Shown piece after piece: positions 1-4,170 of a stretch of DNA of 5,712 nt. Numbering within the stretch: the first letter of the stretch is position 1; each line of letters starts with the position of its first letter. The DNA is from an uncultured Methanomicrobiales archaeon (GTDB taxonomy: Archaea; Thermoplasmatota; Thermoplasmata; Methanomassiliicoccales; Methanomethylophilaceae), in NCBI GenBank assembly GCA_937892275.1, contig CALAVG010000262.1, positions 1 through 5,712 of the forward strand, in the 5' to 3' direction. Under the pieces are notes generated by a model. The model made no database searches. It was not told where the DNA came from and saw only the letters and a list, made by a program, of their open reading frames with translations. A program made the position numbers and the translations under genes.

Positions 1-75
1 TAGAAAAGAGTTTTATTGCATTTAATATGTGTATATATACAAAAAATAGTGAAATTTTAGAAGCTATTTTAAGAA

Positions 76-105
76 TTTTAAATGATAATATAAACTATTA
101 TTCAT
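76..105 (+). promoter_or_regulatory. Candidate hipBA promoter and autoregulatory operator
   Basis: TATA-like stretches lie at 76-83 (TTTTAAAT) and 85-94 (ATAATATAAA). Overlapping the second is an imperfect inverted repeat: ATGATAATA at 82-90 pairs with TATTATTCAT at 96-105 around a five-base spacer, with one bulged T at 101. HipB-type antitoxins generally bind inverted repeats overlapping their own promoter, so this is the natural operator candidate. AT-rich DNA forms such repeats by chance easily, so the assignment is inference. Confidence 0.4.
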
Positions 106-118
106 ATCATCCTGATCA

Positions 119-123
119 AGGTG
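119..123 (+). promoter_or_regulatory. Shine-Dalgarno site deciding the hipB start
   Basis: AGGTG lies five bases before the ATG at 129 and matches the archaeal anti-SD complement (GGAGGTGAT). No comparable motif precedes the upstream in-frame ATG at 27. This selects 129 as the start codon. Confidence 0.65.
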
Positions 124-128
124 TAACT

Positions 129-467
129 ATGAGGATCGACGATTCGATAAGCGCAGACAGTATCACAGATGAGATCTCTAGGAGATTCAAACTGTACAGG
201 ATCGCATATCCCATGACACAAGAGGATTTGGCGGAAAAATCCATGGTATCTCTGAGTACTATCAAGAGGTTCGAGAAGGGAGAGGATATAGGCTTCTCCA
301 AATTGGTTCGCCTGTTAGAGGCCCTCGATATCCAGGCACATCTTGAGGTATTGATCCCGGATCAATCAATCCGCCCCTCCTATTTCCTAGAGGATACCAG
401 GCCGAAGAAGAGGGCCAGGAAGAAGACGGTCGTTAGAAACGGATGGAAGTGGGGTGATGAGGAATGA
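129..467 (+). CDS. hipB: HipB-like antitoxin, XRE-family HTH protein
   Basis: A 112-residue DNA-binding protein read from ATG 129. A Cro/XRE helix-turn-helix covers about residues 16-70; its core runs MTQEDLAEKS (29-38) then SLSTIKRFEKG (41-51), matching the usual TQ-x-LA-x-S-x(n)-T-x-x-RFE-G pattern. The tail has a basic patch (RPKKRARKK, 91-99) and ends WKWGDEE, a C-terminus I associate with antitoxins encoded next to HipA toxins. By family knowledge it should neutralise HipA and repress its own operon. It overlaps hipA by four bases (ATGA, 464-467), indicating translational coupling. The open frame continues upstream through AT-rich DNA to ATG 27, but composition and the SD site favour 129. 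The antitoxin assignment rests on the HTH plus the adjacent hipA; as an isolated protein it would only be called an XRE regulator. Confidence 0.88.
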   Translation: MRIDDSISADSITDEISRRFKLYRIAYPMTQEDLAEKSMVSLSTIKRFEKGEDIGFSKLVRLLEALDIQAHLEVLIPDQSIRPSYFLEDTRPKKRARKKTVVRNGWKWGDEE

Positions 468-1765
468 ATCCTTCTGTTGATATCCATCTTTGGGGCAACA
501 GGATTGGAATCCTATATCAAGGGGATAATGACCCTGTCCCGGTTTTCGAGTATGACAAGGATTTCCAGGATTCCGGCATAGAATTGGCACCATTCAAGAT
601 GCCTTTATCGGACAGACTGTATTCGTTCCCAGAATTGATGGCATCCGAAGCATTCCATGGGATGCCCGGCCTCATAGCTGATTCGCTGCCGGATAAATTC
701 GGGAATGCTGTTATCAGGCGCTGGCTGAGCAATATGGGCAGATCGCCCGATGGCATGACGCCTCTTGAGAGACTGTATTACACTGGTACCCGTGGCATGG
801 GTGCCCTGGAGTACATACCGTCCGATGAAACGAAGGCTACAGAGAATATCGAAATAACCGCACTGACAGAGCTGGCATCGGAGATCCTCTCCGAGAGGGA
901 ACGTGCGAGATACGATGTGGACGAGATGACTATGATGCAGATGATGGAGATCGGATCATCTGCAGGAGGTTCTCGTGCCAAGGCCGTCATAGCATGGAAC
1001 CAGGATACAGGCGAGGTACGTTCTGGACAGATTGATCCCCCGCCGGGATTCGATCAATGGCTGATAAAGTTCGATAATGTTAGAGGCAACGGAGATTACG
1101 GTGAGAAGGATGGTAAGCAATACACGCTGATCGAATATGCATATTATCTGATGGCGAAGGAATGCGGCATAGATATGAGTGAATGCCGTATCATGGAAAA
1201 GGACGGCATGTCGCATTTCATGACGAGACGCTTCGATCGTGCGGGTAGGAAAAAGGTCTTCACCCAGACATTGGCCGCACTCGGGCATTTTGATTTCAAC
1301 GAATCAGGTTCTTGCAGTTACGAGACCTATGCAGGGTATGCAAGGAAACTTGGTATAGGGGCTAGCGGGGTCGAGGAGATCTTCAGGCGGATGACGTTCA
1401 ATGTGCTGTCAGCGAACTGTGACGACCATGTGAAGAACTTTTCCTTTATTATGGACAGGCAAGGGAGATGGAGCCTCTCTCCAGCATACGACCTCACCTT
1501 CGCGTACAACCCTAACAACAGATGGCTACGTGAGCATCAGATGACCGTAAATGGCAAATCCAGAGGCATAACCGATGAAGATCTGATTGAAAGCGGCAGG
1601 TCCATGGGGCTGGGAACAAGGTTCTGCAGGGAGACCATAAGGGATGTCCGCGGCGTGGTCTCTGAGTGGAGGTTTTTCGCTGGAAGATGCGGGATAGAGA
1701 GTTCCACTGTGGATGCTATCGGTACGGTGATAGATCGCAGTGGGCCTCAGATGCGAGCCATGTGA
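464..1765 (+). CDS. hipA: HipA-family serine/threonine kinase toxin
   Basis: 433 residues, close to the E. coli HipA length of 440. HipA is a protein kinase toxin; the E. coli enzyme phosphorylates glutamyl-tRNA synthetase and induces dormancy. The N-terminal HipA domain includes ADSLPDKFGNAVIRRWL (72-88). The kinase part shows the Gly/Ser loop SSAGGSRAK (165-173), with S166 aligning to the autophosphorylated S150 of E. coli; ATP-binding K202 in WLIKFD; RRFDR (255-259); catalytic NCDDHVKN (318-325) with D320 matching D309; metal-binding D343 in SPAYDLTF matching D332; and the family NGK motif at 363-365. All key residues are present, so it should be active. The start is supported by GGTGAT at 453-458, five bases before the ATG, and by the ATGA overlap with hipB. 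The target here is unknown; the target range of HipA relatives varies, so glutamyl-tRNA synthetase should not be assumed. Confidence 0.93.
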   Translation: MNPSVDIHLWGNRIGILYQGDNDPVPVFEYDKDFQDSGIELAPFKMPLSDRLYSFPELMASEAFHGMPGLIADSLPDKFGNAVIRRWLSNMGRSPDGMTPLERLYYTGTRGMGALEYIPSDETKATENIEITALTELASEILSERERARYDVDEMTMMQMMEIGSSAGGSRAKAVIAWNQDTGEVRSGQIDPPPGFDQWLIKFDNVRGNGDYGEKDGKQYTLIEYAYYLMAKECGIDMSECRIMEKDGMSHFMTRRFDRAGRKKVFTQTLAALGHFDFNESGSCSYETYAGYARKLGIGASGVEEIFRRMTFNVLSANCDDHVKNFSFIMDRQGRWSLSPAYDLTFAYNPNNRWLREHQMTVNGKSRGITDEDLIESGRSMGLGTRFCRETIRDVRGVVSEWRFFAGRCGIESSTVDAIGTVIDRSGPQMRAM

Positions 1766-1769
1766 AATT

Positions 1770-1776
1770 CTTAAAT
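1770..1776 (+). promoter_or_regulatory. Box A promoter for the tRNA-like gene
   Basis: CTTAAAT matches the archaeal box A pattern YTTAWA and begins five bases after the hipA stop. Its centre (about 1773) is 26 bases upstream of 1799, so transcription would begin almost exactly at the mature tRNA 5' end. It sits in the short gap between hipA and the tRNA, allowing independent transcription. Confidence 0.6.
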
Positions 1777-1778
1777 CA

Positions 1779-1895
1779 TCGACTACATACATCGGGACGG
1801 CCTTATGGGGTAGCTTGGATATCCTGCCGGACCTCGACTCCGCTGACCTGGGTTCGAATCCCAGTAGGGCCACTCCTAAACCCATATGTAGTCGA
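1779..1895. repeat. 11-base inverted repeat flanking the tRNA-like gene
   Basis: TCGACTACATA at 1779-1789 is exactly complementary to TATGTAGTCGA at 1885-1895, leaving nine bases before and twelve after the tRNA-like core. Inside it, GGA (1795-1797) can also pair with TCC (1874-1876). In a read-through transcript from hipA the arms would clamp the tRNA 5' and 3' flanks together. If transcription starts from the box at 1770-1776, the 5' arm would be upstream of the start site and the repeat could act only as DNA. Role unknown. Confidence 0.75.
1799..1872 (+). tRNA. Atypical tRNA-Arg(UCG)-like gene, possibly degenerate
   Basis: A 74-base cloverleaf with no encoded CCA tail. The acceptor stem is fully paired (GGCCTTA with TAGGGCC, one G-T wobble), the discriminator is A1872, and the T arm is perfect (CTGGG / TTCGAAT / CCCAG). 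The D loop AGCTTGGATA keeps A14, G15, G18, G19, A20 and A21; A20 is an arginine identity base. The D stem is G10-T25, G11-C24, G12-C23 with a T13-T22 mismatch. The anticodon arm is odd: stem CCGGA (1827-1831) with TCCGC (1839-1843) has C-C at 27-43, or forms five pairs only if C1827 bulges and G1826 pairs with C1843. The loop CCTCGAC places TCG at 1834-1836 but has C instead of universal T at position 33. It may be a pseudogene, an edited tRNA, or a tRNA-like RNA that does not decode. That it is tRNA-derived is secure; the identity and function are not. Confidence 0.7.
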
Positions 1896-1927
1896 GATTT
1901 CATGCCCCTGGATGTAAAATTTCGGTC

Positions 1928-2452
1928 TTACTTTCCCGGGTATGTGATCAGGGCGTAGGGGTTGTACTTCTTGAATTTCTCCATTCCGCCCAATCCTGCG
2001 AGCTCCATGACGAATCCCATGCTGACGATCTCTCCGCCGAGCCTCTCCACCAGCTTGACAACGGCCTCTGTGGTGCCTCCGGTGGCGATCAGATCGTCGA
2101 TGACGACGATCTTCTGTCCGGGTTTGATGGAATCCTTGTGCATTTCGACCGTGGCGTTGCCATATTCAAGGTCGTAATCCTCCGAGATGACCTCTCTGGG
2201 GAGCTTGCCCTTCTTCCTGACGAGGATGAATCCCTTGTTAAGGGCATATGCGACGGGTGCACCGAAGAGGAATCCGCGTGATTCAGTTCCCACCACAAGG
2301 TCGAAATCCAATCCCTTCAGCTTCTCCACGAGCTGGTCTATGGCCATCCTCAATCCTTCTGGATCCTGGACGACGGATGTCACATCCCTGAACATGATCC
2401 CTTCCTTGGGGAAGTTCGGGATGGTCGTGACGAAATCGGCTAACTGTTTCAT
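1928..2452 (-). CDS. apt: Adenine phosphoribosyltransferase
   Basis: 174 residues, the normal full length for bacterial-type APRT (EC 2.4.2.7), a cytosolic purine-salvage enzyme converting adenine plus PRPP to AMP and pyrophosphate. The order of motifs is typical: IPNFPKEGIMFRDVTS (11-26), VVGTESRGFLFGAPVA (53-68), VRKKGKLPRE (78-87), YDLEYG (93-98) and the PRPP-binding loop VVIDDLIATGGTT (116-128) with its two Asp residues; it ends YPGK. It is the last gene of the leftward cluster, 30 bases after the Nudix gene. A TATA-like box in that gap lies about 27 bases from the ATG and no SD motif is seen, so it may be made as a leaderless transcript. Many archaea use a different adenine salvage enzyme, so the close resemblance to bacterial Apt may reflect horizontal acquisition (inference). 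Confidence 0.96.
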   Translation of the reverse strand: MKQLADFVTTIPNFPKEGIMFRDVTSVVQDPEGLRMAIDQLVEKLKGLDFDLVVGTESRGFLFGAPVAYALNKGFILVRKKGKLPREVISEDYDLEYGNATVEMHKDSIKPGQKIVVIDDLIATGGTTEAVVKLVERLGGEIVSMGFVMELAGLGGMEKFKKYNPYALITYPGK

Positions 2453-2476
2453 GGGGGCACGGATGGGGAACAGCCA

Positions 2477-2482
2477 ATATAA
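2477..2482 (-). promoter_or_regulatory. TATA box of apt, leaderless promoter
   Basis: Read on the - strand, TTATAT is centred about 27 bases upstream of the apt ATG at 2452, which puts the expected transcription start at or within a few bases of the start codon. The bases directly before the ATG (CCGTGCCCCC) contain no SD motif. It lies just past the Nudix stop codon. Confidence 0.5.
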
Positions 2483-2995
2483 TCATTCGCGGGCGGCCAT
2501 TTCGGTCATCAGCATCCTGAGGACGCGGTTGTCCCTGTCGATGGCGACCTTGGATTCCTTCCTCAGATATCTGTCGTTGGTCTTCACGGCGGCAGCAGGG
2601 GTGACATAATCGAGAACGAACCTAGCCTCCTTCTCGTGCTTGCCGAGCTCCTGAGGGAAGGTCCTGTCGGTGACCTCGCACAGATAATAGTAACTGTCCT
2701 GGTCGAGGACATAATCCCATATGCCTTTCTCGATACGCTTGGACATCCCGTAGAGGCGTATGCTCTCAGGTATGACCTCGAGTCCGGACTCCTCCCTTAC
2801 CTCGCGGATCAATGCATCCATCAGGGATTCTCCTTCTTCGAGTCCTCCTCCGGGGAACTTATAGTATCCGTACTTGACGCTGCGGATCAGCGCGAGCTTC
2901 CCGTCCTTCCAGATTATGCCCCTGGACGCGGGCTGTATCAGTACGGGATCCGTTTCGTCGTAATCCTCCATATCGATGGTGAACAAAGGTCTCAT
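2483..2995 (-). CDS. Nudix hydrolase
   Basis: 170 residues. The Nudix box is intact at 50-72: G50, five residues, E56, seven residues, then REVREESGL (64-72), matching G-x5-E-x7-REU-x-EE-x-G-U. The preceding YYKFPGG is also typical. Such enzymes cleave nucleoside diphosphates linked to another moiety (oxidised dNTPs, ADP-ribose, NADH, capped nucleotides) using Mg2+ held by the REVREE glutamates. The substrate cannot be told from sequence; the neighbouring apt hints at nucleotide metabolism. The start at 2995 is backed by GAGG at 3003-3006, seven bases upstream, which overlaps the stop codon of the preceding membrane-protein gene nine bases away, indicating one operon. A second Met at residue 9 is a less likely start. 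The C-terminal region after about residue 130 is extra and not recognised. Confidence 0.93.
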   Translation of the reverse strand: MRPLFTIDMEDYDETDPVLIQPASRGIIWKDGKLALIRSVKYGYYKFPGGGLEEGESLMDALIREVREESGLEVIPESIRLYGMSKRIEKGIWDYVLDQDSYYYLCEVTDRTFPQELGKHEKEARFVLDYVTPAAAVKTNDRYLRKESKVAIDRDNRVLRMLMTEMAARE

Positions 2996-3004
2996 GTGAA
3001 GTCC

Positions 3005-3358
3005 TCAGAGGTACTTTCTGTAGCGGAAGAAGAGTATGGCGGACGAGAGGATCATGACCGCTATCAGGCAGACTACGGCGATGGCGACATCCTCGGTGGA
3101 GCTGTATACGAAACCGCATACCCCGATCCCGGCGAGGAGGATGCCTCCCATGACTGCCGCGCCGAGCTCCGAAGGCCCTCCCTCGTTCTCCTTCCTGTCC
3201 TTAACGAAGAAGGACAGTGCAAGATATGCTCCGGAAATGACCAATACAGTGAACACCCCGTTCATGAATCCGAAGTAGATTCCCACGACTACGCCGACGA
3301 CTATCGCGGCGATGTATGCCGCCATCGTCGTTATGTTGTATTGCTTGGATTCCGCCAT
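3005..3358 (-). CDS. Small four-helix membrane protein, unknown function
   Basis: 117 residues; I do not recognise the family. Four hydrophobic segments are visible at about 13-31, 34-52, 65-85 and 91-111. A charged loop (VKDRKENEGGPSE, 52-64) lies between helices two and three, and the basic end FRYRKYL suggests a cytoplasmic C-terminus by the positive-inside rule. It lies between an HPP-family membrane protein and a Nudix hydrolase in a tight operon. It could be an accessory subunit of the HPP protein, but nothing in the sequence proves this. The ATG at 3370 overlaps the HPP stop (ATGA), while the ATG at 3358 has a strong GAGGG site five bases upstream; I chose 3358. Using 3370 would add only MRDY. 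Confidence 0.8.
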   Translation of the reverse strand: MAESKQYNITTMAAYIAAIVVGVVVGIYFGFMNGVFTVLVISGAYLALSFFVKDRKENEGGPSELGAAVMGGILLAGIGVCGFVYSSTEDVAIAVVCLIAVMILSSAILFFRYRKYL

Positions 3359-3363
3359 GTAAT

Positions 3364-3368
3364 CCCTC
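3364..3368 (-). promoter_or_regulatory. Shine-Dalgarno site deciding the four-helix protein start
   Basis: On the - strand GAGGG is followed by five bases (ATTAC) and then the ATG at 3358. The competing ATG at 3370 has only a weak GACGGA before it. The site overlaps the end of the HPP gene, so translation of the two genes is probably coupled. Confidence 0.6.
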
Positions 3369-3855
3369 ATTCCGTCTTTGCCGATCTGCTCTCGTAACGG
3401 TCGCAGGCCCTGTTCGTGAGATATGCGACGATGACCAGGAATATGACACCTGCGGTGACAGGAGCGAATATGAACGTCCAATTTTGGGGTGTGAGGACGG
3501 CTGTGAGCGCCGTTGCCCCTCCCGGAGGGTGGACGCAGTTGAATATCACCATGATCATCAGGGACAGCATCACCGCTATGGCGCAAGCGTACCACGTGCT
3601 GCCGAGAAGGTATTGTGTGCACCATCCGATTATGGCGGACAGGAACTGTCCGAGTATGGCCGCGTAAGGTCTGGCAGCGGGTGCCTTTGGAAGACCGAAC
3701 AGCGTGACCGCGGTGGATCCCAGGGATGCTATCAGAAGGGGCATGTCGTAGAATGCCCAGAGGATCCCGAGGAATCCTATGCCAATGAAACAACCCGCGA
3801 CCCTGATGACCTGCGGTCCGTTTAAGCGCTCCTTCACGCCTTCGAGATAGTCCAT
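3367..3855 (-). CDS. HPP-family integral membrane protein
   Basis: 162 residues. The family signature HPPGGATAL is at 109-117, and the preceding block LIASLGSTAVTLFGLP (41-56) followed by ILGQFLSAIIG (67-77) is also characteristic. About five hydrophobic segments occur near 17-36, 38-56, 66-84, 88-107 and 126-147, so it should sit in the cytoplasmic membrane. No CBS or other soluble domain is attached. Some plant and cyanobacterial HPP proteins are reported to move nitrite across membranes; for archaeal members the substrate is unknown. It is the first gene of the leftward operon and is divergent from glnN, which makes a nitrogen-related role attractive but unproven. No SD motif is suitably placed; a TATA box 25 bases upstream predicts a leaderless mRNA. 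Confidence 0.9.
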   Translation of the reverse strand: MDYLEGVKERLNGPQVIRVAGCFIGIGFLGILWAFYDMPLLIASLGSTAVTLFGLPKAPAARPYAAILGQFLSAIIGWCTQYLLGSTWYACAIAVMLSLMIMVIFNCVHPPGGATALTAVLTPQNWTFIFAPVTAGVIFLVIVAYLTNRACDRYESRSAKTE

Positions 3856-3875
3856 GGTCCTGGGAAAGGATCATC

Positions 3876-3884
3876 GTATATATC
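3876..3884 (-). promoter_or_regulatory. TATA box of the HPP operon, leaderless promoter
   Basis: GATATATAC on the - strand, centred about 25 bases upstream of the HPP ATG at 3855, is the best TATA element in the window. The predicted start site coincides with the initiation codon. Confidence 0.65.
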
Positions 3885-3917
3885 GGTCGACCCGGACGGA
3901 GTCGTCTTGACGACCGA
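3883..3917. promoter_or_regulatory. Clustered palindromes beside the HPP promoter, candidate operator
   Basis: Three overlapping symmetric elements lie just upstream of the HPP TATA box: the 8-base palindrome GGTCGACC (3885-3892); a 14-base perfect palindrome GTCGTCTTGACGAC made of 6-base arms around TT... read as GTCGTC (3901-3906), two T bases, GACGAC (3909-3914); and an outer pair TCGGTCG (3883-3889) with CGACCGA (3911-3917). The repeated core is GTCG/CGAC. The position at the TFB-binding side of the TATA box suits a repressor or activator site. It could also be a stem in RNA read from the right, but no T-run follows it. Confidence 0.4.
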
Positions 3918-4115
3918 TTTCAATGAAGCGGTTTGTCTCGTTAAAAGTGGCCTCTTTTCCCACAATCGGGATACAAAACACAGTCTGATTATACGACCGT
4001 GGAATTCAGGTCATTGTTGGGATGAAACAGCATAGAAGAATGTAACGGACCATCGGAAACTGCCAGATATCTCGAACACCGGTAGAGAAGATCGCCTTGA
4101 GCATCGCAAAAGTCC
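3918..4115. other. Divergent intergenic region without a recognised gene
   Basis: No credible gene was found on either strand. A 21-codon frame starting at ATG 3923 has no SD or TATA support. No tRNA T-arm, convincing C/D-box pair or strong terminator hairpin was seen. Composition is close to the window average. Together with the flanking promoter elements, the spacer between the HPP and glnN start codons is 315 bases, long for this compact locus, so regulatory sequence or a small RNA may be hidden here. Confidence 0.5.
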
Positions 4116-4134
4116 GTACTTGATTTGTACATCG
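4116..4134. promoter_or_regulatory. GTAC direct repeat beside the glnN promoter
   Basis: GTAC occurs at 4116-4119 and 4127-4130, eleven bases apart, each followed within two or three bases by GAT (GTACTTGAT and GTACATCGAT). Because GTAC is its own complement the pair is also an inverted repeat. It lies just upstream of the glnN TATA box. It does not match the known NrpR operators of methanogens (GGAA-N6-TTCC or GGTA-N6-TACC). Confidence 0.3.
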
Positions 4135-4139
4135 ATAAT

Positions 4140-4147
4140 CTATATTA
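4140..4147 (+). promoter_or_regulatory. TATA box of glnN, leaderless promoter
   Basis: CTATATTA is centred about 27 bases upstream of the glnN ATG at 4171. The bases before the ATG (CAGACGGAAC) have no SD motif. Spacing matches the HPP and apt promoters. Confidence 0.55.
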
Positions 4148-4170
4148 CCTAATAAGCAATCAGACGGAAC

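Larger units (their letters stand above)
1..128. other. Extremely AT-rich leader upstream of hipB
   Basis: Bases 1-110 contain about 18 G or C, roughly 16%, against about half in the genes to the right; composition changes abruptly near 110. The hexamer ATTTTA occurs at 54-59, 66-71 and 75-80. The frame of hipB is open through this stretch to the left edge (from base 3), with an in-frame ATG at 27. This would add 34 residues rich in Asn, Ile and Tyr before the ATG at 129. I favour non-coding promoter DNA because the composition switches here and an SD motif sits just before 129. Roughly 42 stop-free codons in such AT-rich DNA is nevertheless somewhat unexpected, so an N-terminal extension or the end of another open frame is not excluded. 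Confidence 0.6.

Noticed and set aside
1799..1872. An intron in the tRNA as the cause of the odd anticodon loop
   Set aside because: The whole gene is 74 bases, normal for an intronless tRNA, so there is no room for an intron.
1526..1903. A 125-codon open frame on the - strand across the hipA end and tRNA
   Set aside because: It is antisense to hipA and the tRNA. Its GFEPRSAESRSG stretch is the familiar artefact of translating the reverse complement of a tRNA T-arm.
2636..3397. A 253-codon open frame on the + strand
   Set aside because: It lies antisense to the Nudix and four-helix genes, both of which have clear motifs or membrane segments and proper starts; the translated protein has low-complexity Asp/Tyr/Arg composition.
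3371..3874. N-terminal extension of the four-helix protein frame up to 3874
   Set aside because: This part overlaps the HPP gene in another frame and is His/Arg-rich shadow sequence; the real start at 3358 has an SD motif.
3923..3988. A 21-codon frame in the divergent intergenic region
   Set aside because: No SD motif, TATA box or recognisable composition supports it; length is within chance expectation.
4009..4030. Possible C/D-box small RNA (a GGGATGA sequence near a CTGA at 3982-3985)
   Set aside because: The boxes are in the wrong order and spacing for a C/D RNA, and no partner box was found.
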